DNA of 64,000 bases. Source: Kingella potus. Lineage in GTDB: Bacteria; Pseudomonadota; Gammaproteobacteria; Burkholderiales; Neisseriaceae. The notes under the pieces were generated by a model that did not search any database, was not told the origin of the DNA, and saw only the letters and a program-made list of their open reading frames with translations. The position numbers were made by a program, and so were the translations under genes. The DNA lies in the NCBI RefSeq assembly GCF_900451175.1, contig NZ_UGJJ01000002.1:1-64000 (forward strand), in the 5' to 3' direction. This document shows, in pieces, positions 24,138-36,522 of the stretch. Every line of letters starts with the position of its first letter. The stretch's first letter is position 1.

Positions 24138-25739
24138 ATGAATCCGATAAACCCGAACAGGCCGTCTGAAAACGAGCAAAGTGCGTTTCAGCGGAGCAAA
24201 AACCGCGATTCCGCCTTCGCCCTCGCGCTGTCCGCGCTTTTTGTCCTGCTGTTTGCCCTGCTTTACGGCGGTGCAAACCTGCTGGCGGAACACGTGCCCT
24301 GGCGCATCCGTCCCGCGCTGCCCTTTGAGGCCGCCGTGCCTTTCGCGCCTGCGTGGAGCGTCGTCTATCTCAGCCTGCCGCTGCTGCTGGTGCTGTGCGG
24401 CCTGCGTGCGGACAGGCGCGGTGCGTGGGTGCTGTTTGCCGTGCTGGCTGCGGAGCTGGCCGCCGCCGTGCCGTTTTTCGTGTTGCTGCCCGTGCAGACA
24501 TCCTGGCCGCCGCGTGTTGCGGAGGGGTTTTGGCAGCCGTTTTTCGCGTTTGCCGACGCGGTGAGCCTTTCGCGCAACCATCTCCCTTCGCTGCACGCCG
24601 CCTTTGCCTGCACCGCCGCATGGTTTGCCTTCCGGCAGCGGCTGTCCGCCCGCGTATGGTTCGGCGCGTGGGCGGCGGCGGTTGCCGCGTCCGCCGTGCT
24701 GATACACGAACACCATCTGATTGATTTGGCCGCCGGCTTCCTGCTGGCCTTTGCCGCCTGCCGCCTCGTTTCCGCAAGGGCGGGGCGCGAAGCCGTGTTC
24801 CGCCGTGCCGAAACCGAATACCTGCTCTGGCGCGAACAGGCCGCTTTCGCCCGCCGCCACCGCCGCTATGCCCTTATCAGCCTCCTGCTGGCCCTCTACC
24901 GTCTGCGCCGCCCGCAGCGCGGCGGCCTGATGGCGGCGGGCTACTGCTTTTTGCAGGCTTTCGACGATTTGATGGACGGCGACAGGCCGTCTGAAAACCC
25001 GCCGGCCGAAGCAGACCGCCTGATAAACGCATGGCAGAGCGGCAGGTTTGCGGAAAACGACCGTTACAGCCGTTTGGCCGCGCATTTCCGAGGCCGTCTG
25101 AATGCGGTGCTGCCGCCCGCAGAGGCAGAAAAAGCCTTTATCGGAACGGCCTCCCTGCTGCGCGTCATGCGCCGCGACCGCTTCCGTGCCGAAGCGGCGG
25201 AACTGTGGCCGGCGGAGGCCGTTGCCGCGCAGCACCGCGCCACGTTTTCCCTGTCGCTCGACCTGCTTTTCGCCGCCGCAGGCGCGTCTGTGCGCAGCCG
25301 CGACGTGCCGGAGCTGGCCGACGCGCTGGGCTGGTGTTCGACCATGCGCGACCTGCCCGAAGACCTTGCCGCCGGCATCATCAATATTCCGGCGGAAATC
25401 TGGCACGAAGCCGGCCTGCCGTCTGCAAAGCCGCCGTCCGCCCTTTTTCAGACGGCCTCTGCGGGCCAAGCCGCAAACGGCGGCGGGGTGCGGACGGCGG
25501 CAAACGGTTTGCCCCGTTCCGCCCCCGTCCGCCCCGCTTTTTCCGCCTTGTCCGCCCATCCCGTCCTGCGCCGCTGGATACGCGGCGAACGCACCCGCGC
25601 CCTTGCCCTGCTCGACGCACTCGACGCGCGTACCGCCGATCTGCCCGACCCCGCATCCCGCCGCATCGTCCGCCTGTTTTCCCGCTCGGTGCGCGGCTTT
25701 GCCGGCAAACGGATGCGGCGGCTCTTTCCGTGGCTGTGA
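24138..25739 (+). CDS. PAP2-family phosphatase fused to a squalene/phytoene-synthase-like domain
   Basis: One uninterrupted 533-residue reading frame. Residues 25-210 form a multi-helix membrane domain with PAP2 phosphatase motifs: SRNHLPSLHAAFA (145-157) and HEHHLIDLAAGF (190-201). Residues 230-425 resemble trans-isoprenyl diphosphate synthases: first Asp-rich motif FDDLMDGD (275-282) and second motif MRDLPEDLAAGIINIP (403-418), matching the DxxxD plus RDxxEDxxxG pattern. The C-terminal 110 residues are basic. A membrane lipid-phosphatase with an attached prenyl synthase could make or dephosphorylate a polyprenyl product. DUS copies are translated in frame as RPSEN twice and as FQTAS. No partner gene identifies the product. 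Confidence 0.75.
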   Translation: MNPINPNRPSENEQSAFQRSKNRDSAFALALSALFVLLFALLYGGANLLAEHVPWRIRPALPFEAAVPFAPAWSVVYLSLPLLLVLCGLRADRRGAWVLFAVLAAELAAAVPFFVLLPVQTSWPPRVAEGFWQPFFAFADAVSLSRNHLPSLHAAFACTAAWFAFRQRLSARVWFGAWAAAVAASAVLIHEHHLIDLAAGFLLAFAACRLVSARAGREAVFRRAETEYLLWREQAAFARRHRRYALISLLLALYRLRRPQRGGLMAAGYCFLQAFDDLMDGDRPSENPPAEADRLINAWQSGRFAENDRYSRLAAHFRGRLNAVLPPAEAEKAFIGTASLLRVMRRDRFRAEAAELWPAEAVAAQHRATFSLSLDLLFAAAGASVRSRDVPELADALGWCSTMRDLPEDLAAGIINIPAEIWHEAGLPSAKPPSALFQTASAGQAANGGGVRTAANGLPRSAPVRPAFSALSAHPVLRRWIRGERTRALALLDALDARTADLPDPASRRIVRLFSRSVRGFAGKRMRRLFPWL

Positions 25740-25853
25740 GGCCGTCTGAAAGCCGCCCCGCCGCCTGTTTCGCCTATGCCGTTTCCATACGGGCGGGGCG
25801 GCCTCTGTGCTACAATCCGCCCCTTTTTGCAAACGCTTGAACACATTACGTAT

Positions 25854-26765
25854 ATGACAAACAACATACAGGCCGCGCTCGCGCAGCTCAACCAACTGAT
25901 TTTGGGTAAAGAACCCGTACTCAAACAGCTTCTCGCCTGCATCCTCGCCGACGGCCACGTGCTGCTCGAAGACGTGCCGGGCGTGGGCAAAACCACGCTG
26001 GCGCACGGTTTGGCGGCGGTGCTCGGTTTGGACTACCGCCGCGTGCAGTTTACCAACGACATGATGCCCGCCGACCTGTTGGGCGTGAGTGTCTACCGTC
26101 CCAACGAAGGCAAATTCGAATTCCATCCCGGCCCCGTGTTCCATTCCTTTCTGCTCGCCGACGAAATCAACCGCGCCTCGCCCAAGCTGCAATCCGCCCT
26201 CTTGGAAGCGATGGAGGAAAAACAGGTGTCCGCCGACGGCAAGACCTACCGCCTGCCGCAGCCCTTTTTCGTTGTGGCAACGCAAAACCCCACCGAACAA
26301 ATCGGCACGTTTCCGCTGCCCGAATCGCAGCTCGACCGCTTCATGATGCGCCTGAGCATGGGCTATCCCGCGCCCGAGGCGGAAAAAATGCTGTATTTCC
26401 AAGGCGACCGCCGCCGCGCCCTGCCGCAGATTAAGGCGGTGTGCGACGGCAAAACGCTGCTCGGCTGGCAGCAGCAGGCCGCGCAGGTGCGTTTTGCCCG
26501 GGCGGCGGCCGACTATGTCTACCGGCTGGTGGAGGCAACGCGCCGCCCCGGCCAGTTTGTTACCGGCCTGAGTCCCCGCGCGGGGCTGGCGGTGGCCAAT
26601 GCGGCCAAAGCCTGGGCGTTTATGCACGGACGCGGCCATGTGCTGCCCGACGACGTAAAGGCGGTGTGGGTGTCCGTGGCCAACCACCGCCTGCAACCCG
26701 TGCAGCAGGGCGCGACGGCGGCGCAGATTCTCGACGGCATCCTCAGCCATGTGGCCGTCCAATAA
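25854..26765 (+). CDS. MoxR-family AAA+ ATPase
   Basis: The 303-residue protein has Walker A LEDVPGVGKTTLA (about 40-52), Walker B FLLADEINRASPKLQSALLE, sensor 1 VVATQNPTEQIGTFPLPESQ and the typical ending of MoxR ATPases. ATG at 25854 is chosen because the family begins with a short helix (NNIQAALAQLNQLILGK); an upstream ATG would add a non-conserved leader. MoxR proteins act as chaperone-like ATPases together with DUF58/von Willebrand and transglutaminase partners. It overlaps the next gene by 17 bases and heads the operon to 30384. TACAAT at 25808 is a possible -10 box. Confidence 0.93.
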   Translation: MTNNIQAALAQLNQLILGKEPVLKQLLACILADGHVLLEDVPGVGKTTLAHGLAAVLGLDYRRVQFTNDMMPADLLGVSVYRPNEGKFEFHPGPVFHSFLLADEINRASPKLQSALLEAMEEKQVSADGKTYRLPQPFFVVATQNPTEQIGTFPLPESQLDRFMMRLSMGYPAPEAEKMLYFQGDRRRALPQIKAVCDGKTLLGWQQQAAQVRFARAAADYVYRLVEATRRPGQFVTGLSPRAGLAVANAAKAWAFMHGRGHVLPDDVKAVWVSVANHRLQPVQQGATAAQILDGILSHVAVQ

Positions 26766-27690
26766 TCCCGCCCCGCCCGCCGCCGGCCGTTCGCCCACCC
26801 TCGCATCCATCCGCTGCCTGCCGACGCGGCTGGGCGCGGGGCTTTTGGTGGTGGTGCTGCTGCTGTGGCTGGTGGGCGTGAACTACCAGGTCAATCTCGC
26901 CTATGTTGCCGCCTTCTGGCTTTTGGGCTTTCTCGCCGTGGGCGTGCTGCTCAACCTGCGCCAGCTTCTCGCGCTGAAAATCGATGTGGACATGCCGCAG
27001 GAAGTGTTTGCCGGGCAGGACGCGGTGCTGCACCTGACCGCCGAGGGCGCGCCGCGCAGCCGTTTTCTCTGGCTGTGCAGCGAAGACGACTATCTGGCTG
27101 CAGAGAGGCCGTCTGAAAAAATCTGGCAGCCCTGGCAAGTGGAAGCGGGCGGCGGCGCGTTCTTCTGGCGCGTGCCCGCCCTGATGCGCGGCCATCTGCG
27201 CGTGCCGCCGCTGCGCACCGCCTCCGTCGCCCCCTTCGGCCTGACCGTGTCGCAATGCGTGTGGCACTGGCCGAGCGATGCGGTGGTGTTTCCCGCCCCG
27301 ATCGAACACGCCGTACCCGCCGCCGCACCGCGCGGCAGCGGCGAAACCGCCGAACGCCGTCCGGCCGAAGGCGGCGACGAACCCGCCTGGCTGCAGCCGC
27401 ATCTGGACGGAATGCCCGTGCAGCACATTGCTTGGAAAACCTACGCCAAAACAGGCGAAATGCTGTCCAAGCGTTTTGAAGAAGAAGTGCCGCCGGCCGA
27501 CAAAAACATCATCTCCTACCGCGACTATCCCGCCGGCACGCCGAAAGACCGCCTTGCCGGCCTCTTGTGCCGCCGCGTACTCGATGCCGACCGCAGCGGC
27601 CTGCCCTACATCCTCGAACTGCCACGCAACAGCATCGCCCCGCAGCACGGCCAGCGCGAAATCTGCCTGACGGCTCTGGCCTTGTGGTAA
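26749..27690 (+). CDS. DUF58-family membrane protein
   Basis: Starts inside moxR (17-base overlap). The 313-residue product has two membrane helices near the N-terminus (about 28-45 and 50-67: LGAGLLVVVLLLWLVGVNYQ, VAAFWLLGFLAVGVLLNL), then a soluble part with the DUF58-type GMPVQHIAWKTYAKTGEMLS and KRFEEEVP segments. DUF58 proteins are the usual partner of MoxR ATPases and transglutaminase-like proteins. DUS is translated in frame as ERPSEKIW. Role in envelope or assembly processes is inferred from the operon. Confidence 0.88.
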   Translation: MWPSNNPAPPAAGRSPTLASIRCLPTRLGAGLLVVVLLLWLVGVNYQVNLAYVAAFWLLGFLAVGVLLNLRQLLALKIDVDMPQEVFAGQDAVLHLTAEGAPRSRFLWLCSEDDYLAAERPSEKIWQPWQVEAGGGAFFWRVPALMRGHLRVPPLRTASVAPFGLTVSQCVWHWPSDAVVFPAPIEHAVPAAAPRGSGETAERRPAEGGDEPAWLQPHLDGMPVQHIAWKTYAKTGEMLSKRFEEEVPPADKNIISYRDYPAGTPKDRLAGLLCRRVLDADRSGLPYILELPRNSIAPQHGQREICLTALALW

Positions 27691-27693
27691 ACG

Positions 27694-27745
27694 GCAAAGA
27701 GGCCGTCTGAAAGCGCGGTTTGTGTTTTTCAGACGGCCTCTTTGC
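27694..27745. terminator. 19-bp perfect hairpin built on a DUS pair
   Basis: GCAAAGAGGCCGTCTGAAA and its exact complement TTTCAGACGGCCTCTTTGC extend the DUS pair by seven base pairs. It lies between the DUF58 gene and the next gene of the same operon and may reduce downstream expression. Confidence 0.6.
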
Positions 27746-27774
27746 CGGATGGAAAGCAGATAAGGAAAAAAACA

Positions 27775-28305
27775 ATGGATTGCACACAAGCCGAGTTGTT
27801 GCTCGAACAATATATAGAAGGCAGGCTGCAAAAGTACGACCTGCTTTTCTGCCTTTTCGGCGGAGACGGACGCGAAGTGCCGCCGCAGGAGCGCAGCCGT
27901 TTCCTGCTCGAATACCTGCATCGGGTAACGGAAGGGCAGGCGGCCGACGGCGTGGAATACGCGGTTATCCTGCACGACGTGTTGTCGTGCAAAGACCCGC
28001 AGACACTCGCCGCGTTTCAAAAACTGCTGGCGCAAAGCTGGCACGAACGGCATGAGGACATTGTGATGCTGCTGGCCGGATGCCCGCACGAATCGTCGCT
28101 GCCGCACCTCGTCCGCGCCTTTGCCTTTGATCCGCCGTATGCCGGCCGCTACCCCTTGCAGAAAAAAATCATGTGGGCGGTGTACCGCATCGCGGGCGGA
28201 AAACGCGGCGCGGAGATTCTGCAGCCGCTGGCACAATCGGCCGTACCCGAACTGCAAAAAGAATTCCGGCAGTTTGTCGGCAGCATCCGGGCGGGAAGGC
28301 ATTAA
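27775..28305 (+). CDS. Protein of unknown function (176 aa), HEAT-like helical
   Basis: The ATG follows AAGGAAAAAAAC. The protein is soluble, about 20 kDa, mostly helical and acidic, beginning MDCTQAELLLEQYIEGRLQK, with repeats of helix pairs (CKDPQTLAAFQKLLAQSW, SSLPHLVRAFAFDPPYAG, ILQPLAQSAVPELQKEFRQF) that suggest a HEAT-like scaffold. It is inserted between the DUF58 and TgpA genes of a MoxR operon, flanked by DUS hairpins on both sides. I do not recognise the family; co-operonic placement suggests a link to envelope transglutaminase function. Confidence 0.65.
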   Translation: MDCTQAELLLEQYIEGRLQKYDLLFCLFGGDGREVPPQERSRFLLEYLHRVTEGQAADGVEYAVILHDVLSCKDPQTLAAFQKLLAQSWHERHEDIVMLLAGCPHESSLPHLVRAFAFDPPYAGRYPLQKKIMWAVYRIAGGKRGAEILQPLAQSAVPELQKEFRQFVGSIRAGRH

Positions 28306-28313
28306 ACCGCTTT

Positions 28314-28355
28314 GAGGCCGTCTGAAAAACCGTTCCGGCGTTTTCAGACGGCCTC
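28314..28355. terminator. DUS inverted pair upstream of tgpA
   Basis: GAGGCCGTCTGAAAA and TTTTCAGACGGCCTC form a 15-bp stem. It may terminate or attenuate transcription between the 27775 gene and tgpA. Confidence 0.55.
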
Positions 28356-28398
28356 TGCGGCGCAAACGGCAAAACACACAGACGGAAAACCAAACATC

Positions 28399-30384
28399 AT
28401 GCTGATTCTGAACCCCGAATTTTTAAAAGAAACGCCGCCGAAAAAAGCCGTGGCGGCGGTGCTGCTGGCTCTGCTGTGGTCGGCACTGCCGCTCTTGGCG
28501 CAGCTCCCACTGGGGGTGAGTGCCGTATTTCTCGGCCTGCTGCTGCTGCGTTTTGCCCTGTTGCAGATAGGCGTGGGCAAACTGCATGCCGTGGTGCTGC
28601 TGGTGCTGGCGGTGGGCGGCGGGCTGCTGGTGTGGAGCCAGCTCGGCACGCTCATCGGCCGCGACGGCGGTATTTCCTTCCTGCTGCTGATGGTGCTGGT
28701 CAAATCCTTCGAGGGCAAAGGGATGCGCGACTGGCAGGTGCTGCTGCTGGCCATGCTGTTCCTCATCGGCTCCGCCGTATTGTTCGAGCAAGGACTGACA
28801 ACGGGCTTGTGGCTGTTGTCCGCCCTGCTGGCGGTGGGACTGTGTTTCGCCCTGTTGTGCGGCGCAAACATGAAAAACGCCCTGCGCCAGGGGCTGCTGG
28901 CTTTCGGCCTGACCCTGCCTCTGGCAGCAGTGCTGTTCGTCGTGATGCCCCGCCGCAGCGAGCCGCTGTGGGCGATTCCGCAGCAAAAGGAAGCCCAGGC
29001 GAAAACCGGCCTGTCCGACACCATGCGGCCGGGCAGCATCGGCAATCTGGTGCAGAGCAACGAGCTGGTGGCCAACGTAACCTTTTCAGACGGCCTCAAT
29101 CCGCGTCCCGAGCAGCTCTACTGGCGTGCCATCGTGATGGCCGATTTCGACGGCAGCACGTGGCGCGCCATGCCCGATTTCGACGAAGTCAGCAACCCGC
29201 AGGTTTCAGACGGCCGCAGATTTTCCTACCAAATGATACTGCGCGACCAAAACGGCATGATTCCCGCACTGGATCATCCCTTACTCGGCAGGGAAGGGGG
29301 TATGAAAATACAGCTTGGCAACGTAGTGCGCGTACGCAGCCGCGAAGGCCTGAGGAGGGTGCAGTTGCAGGCGCGGGCAAGCGACCACCTGCCGCAAAAA
29401 CTCAAACAATTCGAAAAACAAATCTACCTGCGCCTGCCTGCCTCGGGCAACGCCCGTACCCGCCAACTGGCGCAAATGCTGGCGCAGCAGAGCACCTCCG
29501 CCAGAGATTTCGCACAAAAAGTCCTCAATTACTACCGCAGCCAGCATTTCGCCTACACCCTGCAGCCGCCCATATACAGCGGCAGCCGCGGCGACAGCAT
29601 CGACACCTTTATGTTCGACGGCAAACAAGGTTTCTGCGAACACTACGCCGAGAGTTTCGTCGTCATGATGCGCGCCGTCGGCGTACCCGCGCGGGTGGTA
29701 ACCGGCTATCTCGGCGCGGACTACCAGGAAAGCGGCAACTTCTGGCAGATACGCAGCAAAAACGCCCACGCATGGGCGGAAATCTGGCTGGAAAACGAAC
29801 AGACCTGGCTGCGCATCGACCCGACCGCCGCCGTATCCGAACAACGCCTCTCCGGCGGCCTCGACAACGCCCTGCCCGAACAGGAGCGGGAAATGATCGC
29901 AGGTAGCGACAGCAGCGTGAAAATCTGGAACAAATGGCTCGAAAGCGGACAGTTTTACTGGCAGCAGTGGGTGGTAAACTATGACGAAAGCAGCCAAAAC
30001 AGCCTGTTCGGCAAACTCGGACTCGGCCGTTTCAGTGCCGGCACGGCCTTGCTTGCCGCCCTGGTCGGCATCTCTGCCGCATTGATACCCGTCGTTTGGT
30101 GGTGGAAACGCGGCCGCCGTAAAGAACAAGAGCCGCTCACGGAAGGCTTCCTATTGCTCAAATCGCTGTTTGTTGCCGAAACAGACGACACCTTCCCTGC
30201 CGTTACCTCCTCCGAACTTCTGCAATGGATAGGGCAAAACCATTCCGAAGGCCATCCTGCCGCGCCACTGCTGCGCCAATACGAAGACTGGCAGTTTGCC
30301 GGCGAAAAGCCTCCCACGGCAGCGGAGCAAAGGGCATGGCTGGCAAAAGTCAAAAAAGCCGTGAAATCCCATCATACAAGCTGA
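28399..30384 (+). CDS. TgpA-like membrane transglutaminase-domain protein
   Basis: A 661-residue protein: five or six N-terminal membrane helices (DUF3488 region, about 15-190), a periplasmic transglutaminase-like core with the triad Cys (KQGFCEHYAESFVVMM), His (NAHAWAEIWL) and Asp (LRIDPTAAVSEQ), one more membrane helix (about 545-570, GTALLAALVGISAALIPVVW), and a C-terminal DUF4129-type cytoplasmic part. This is the layout of Pseudomonas TgpA, partner of MoxR/DUF58 proteins. The start at 28399 matches the family; it ends the operon. Two DUS copies are translated (TFSDGLNP, VSDGRR). Possible cross-linking or proteolysis role in the envelope. Confidence 0.88.
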   Translation: MLILNPEFLKETPPKKAVAAVLLALLWSALPLLAQLPLGVSAVFLGLLLLRFALLQIGVGKLHAVVLLVLAVGGGLLVWSQLGTLIGRDGGISFLLLMVLVKSFEGKGMRDWQVLLLAMLFLIGSAVLFEQGLTTGLWLLSALLAVGLCFALLCGANMKNALRQGLLAFGLTLPLAAVLFVVMPRRSEPLWAIPQQKEAQAKTGLSDTMRPGSIGNLVQSNELVANVTFSDGLNPRPEQLYWRAIVMADFDGSTWRAMPDFDEVSNPQVSDGRRFSYQMILRDQNGMIPALDHPLLGREGGMKIQLGNVVRVRSREGLRRVQLQARASDHLPQKLKQFEKQIYLRLPASGNARTRQLAQMLAQQSTSARDFAQKVLNYYRSQHFAYTLQPPIYSGSRGDSIDTFMFDGKQGFCEHYAESFVVMMRAVGVPARVVTGYLGADYQESGNFWQIRSKNAHAWAEIWLENEQTWLRIDPTAAVSEQRLSGGLDNALPEQEREMIAGSDSSVKIWNKWLESGQFYWQQWVVNYDESSQNSLFGKLGLGRFSAGTALLAALVGISAALIPVVWWWKRGRRKEQEPLTEGFLLLKSLFVAETDDTFPAVTSSELLQWIGQNHSEGHPAAPLLRQYEDWQFAGEKPPTAAEQRAWLAKVKKAVKSHHTS

Positions 30385-30715
30385 CAAACAGTTTTCAGAC
30401 GGCCTCTGTTTTGTGTTTGAGCAAAGTCTTTTGTGATGGGGTACTCTTTGTTGCCGAATTTTCTCTAAAAAATTTCCTTATTATCCAGTTGGATGTATTT
30501 TTATTGGCAGGATGCCCTGTGCTTTTGCTTGACTGTTTTTTTTCTGGTGGGTATAGTGTGCGTCTTTGCTGCTTCGGCGGCGCAGTTCTTTAACAAGATG
30601 ATTACCGATAAGTGTGGGTGCGTTTGGCCCCATACTGCGACGAAAAACAGACAAGGAATTTTATATTTCCTGTCGGTTTCTTTGAAGCGGACCAGAAGTT
30701 AAGTAAGTTAGAGAT
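30385..30715 (+). promoter_or_regulatory. rRNA operon leader with promoter and boxA-like antiterminator
   Basis: TTGACT (30529-30534) and TATAGT (30552-30557), 17 bases apart, form a strong promoter with a GC-rich discriminator. GTTCTTTAACAAGATG at about 30585-30600 matches the boxA antitermination signal (TGCTCTTTAACA). The leader to the 16S start is about 150 bases. An AT-rich upstream stretch (30440-30520) could be an UP element. A DUS lies at 30394. Confidence 0.75.
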
Positions 30716-32260
<1,545 letters not shown>

Positions 32261-32314
32261 GAGAAAGGGGCGGGTGCATCCACACTTATCGGTAATCGTA
32301 GAGAGCGTTACAAA

Positions 32315-32391
<77 letters not shown>

Positions 32392-32400
32392 AGCTAGACT

Positions 32401-32476
32401 GGGGGCATAGCTCAGTTGGTAGAGCACCTGCTTTGCAAGCAGGGGGTCATCGGTTCGATCCCGTTTGCCTCCACCA
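32401..32476 (+). tRNA. tRNA-Ala (TGC)
   Basis: 76 bases, acceptor beginning GGGGGCA, anticodon TGC in CTTTGCAAG, T-arm GGTTCGATCC, encoded CCA. It follows tRNA-Ile by 9 bases. Confidence 0.98.
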
Positions 32477-32804
32477 GGATTTCCCAAATCAAAGCAGTCT
32501 GAAAGAAAGACAGACTGTTTTAATTTGCGAAAACAACGCATTGATCTTTAACAAATTGGAAAGCCGAAATCAACAAACAAAGACAAAGTCGTTTGATTTG
32601 GTTTAAATCATTGTTGCAATCATGGTTTAAGCATCAAAGAATCAGACGGTAAAATTTGGGTGGTGATTGTATCGACCCGATTCTGAAGCACAAAAGGCAG
32701 GATCGGGACACAACAAGCAGTAGGCTGTATCAAAGTAGAGGCCTGAAGGTGCCGAGTTAGTCAACGGCAAAGCACCGAAGTCAGAAAGGTACTTCAAATG
32801 ATAG
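32477..32804 (+). other. Distal 16S-23S spacer, with the 5' arm of the 23S processing stem
   Basis: No tRNA or gene is seen after tRNA-Ala. A second boxA-like ATCTTTAACAAATTGG lies at about 32542-32557. CTTCAAATGATAGAGTCAAG at 32792-32811 is the exact complement of CTTGACTCTATCATTTGAAG at 35683-35702, forming the 20-bp stem that brackets 23S and is cut by RNase III. Confidence 0.75.
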
Positions 32805-35691
<2,887 letters not shown>

Positions 35692-35823
35692 ATCATTTGA
35701 AGGACTTTGTATCCTTTGATGACAAAGCCTACATAGGACTTGTTCCGATATATTTCATCACAGTTGATTGCGGTTGGACAGGCAGATGCCTTCCGACCCC
35801 GGCTTTACCGATTTGACAGTTTT

Positions 35824-35939
35824 AGTCTGGCGGCCATAGCGGTTTGGTCCCACTCCTTCCCATCCCGAACAGGACAGTGAAACGAACCAGCGCCGATGAT
35901 AGTGTGGATTCCCATGTGAAAGTAGGTCACTGCCAGGCA
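35824..35939 (+). rRNA. rrf: 5S ribosomal RNA
   Basis: About 116 bases from AGTCTGGCGGCCATAGCGG to GTCACTGCCAGGCA, with the standard CCCACTCCTTCCCATCCCG and AGCGCCGATGATAGTGTGG blocks and pairing ends. It lies 132 bases after 23S. Confidence 0.95.
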
Positions 35940-35948
35940 CTTATTGCA

Positions 35949-35977
35949 AACCCCGCCCTTTAACGGCGGGGTTTTTG
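35949..35977 (+). terminator. Rho-independent terminator of the rRNA operon
   Basis: AACCCCGCC and GGCGGGGTT form a 9-bp stem around CTTTAAC, followed by TTTTGTTTG. Confidence 0.92.
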
Positions 35978-36086
35978 TTTGCGTGCAGGGACGGAAGCAA
36001 ACCGGGGTCGGTGAGACAGGCTTGCCTGATACGGGTTTCTTGATTATGATGGCTTTCGTTTTTTTATTTTGATTGAAAGGTGAGTG

Positions 36087-36404
36087 ATGAATCTGAAAAA
36101 ATCTTTGTTCGGTCTTTTGGCGTATGCCGCAGCGGCTTTGGTTTCGGCTGCAGTCAACATCAATACGGCCACAGCGGAGGAGTTGAAGGCCCTGCCGGGT
36201 ATCGGTCAGGCGAAGGCGCAGGCGATTGTGGATTACCGTAAGGAAAACGGTGCGTTCAAATCGGTGGACGATTTGAAAAAGGTCAAAGGAATAGGCGACG
36301 GTATTTTGGGCAAATTGAAGGATCAGGCAACGGTTGGTGCGGCTCCCGCCGCCAAACCGGCAAAACCGGCACAGGCCGCCGTCCCGGCCGCCAAAAAACC
36401 GTAA
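36087..36404 (+). CDS. comEA: ComEA-family helix-hairpin-helix DNA-binding competence protein
   Basis: A 105-residue secreted protein: signal peptide (MNLKKSLFGLLAYAAAALVS, cut near AAV), then a helix-hairpin-helix pair VNINTATAEELKALPGIGQA/ KAQAIVDYRKENGAFKSVDD and LKKVKGIGDGILGKLKDQA, then an Ala/Pro/Lys tail. In Neisseria ComE (ComEA-like) binds incoming DNA in the periplasm. ATG at 36087 is preferred over GTG at 36084; GAAAGGTG is the ribosome site. Its position right behind the rRNA operon is as known in Neisseria gonorrhoeae, where several identical copies follow the rRNA operons, so more copies are expected outside this window. Confidence 0.96.
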   Translation: MNLKKSLFGLLAYAAAALVSAAVNINTATAEELKALPGIGQAKAQAIVDYRKENGAFKSVDDLKKVKGIGDGILGKLKDQATVGAAPAAKPAKPAQAAVPAAKKP

Positions 36405-36431
36405 AAGCGCATAACACCATACCGTAAAGAC

Positions 36432-36469
36432 AAAACCGGCCGGCAGACCAAATACTGCCGGCCGGTTTT
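36432..36469. terminator. Bidirectional terminator between comEA and the PLD gene
   Basis: A perfect 15-bp stem AAAACCGGCCGGCAG/CTGCCGGCCGGTTTT around ACCAAATA, with A- and T-runs at its ends, serves both converging genes. Confidence 0.92.
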
Positions 36470-36522
36470 ACTGCGCCTCCAACCTGCCCCGTAATCCGGC
36501 ACAACGGCCTGCCGGCACCCCG

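Noticed and set aside
24009..26810. Long minus-strand open frame of over 900 codons opposite the PAP2 fusion and moxR genes
   Set aside because: It runs antisense to two genes with clear motifs, has no ribosome site and low-complexity composition. GC-rich DNA gives such shadow frames.
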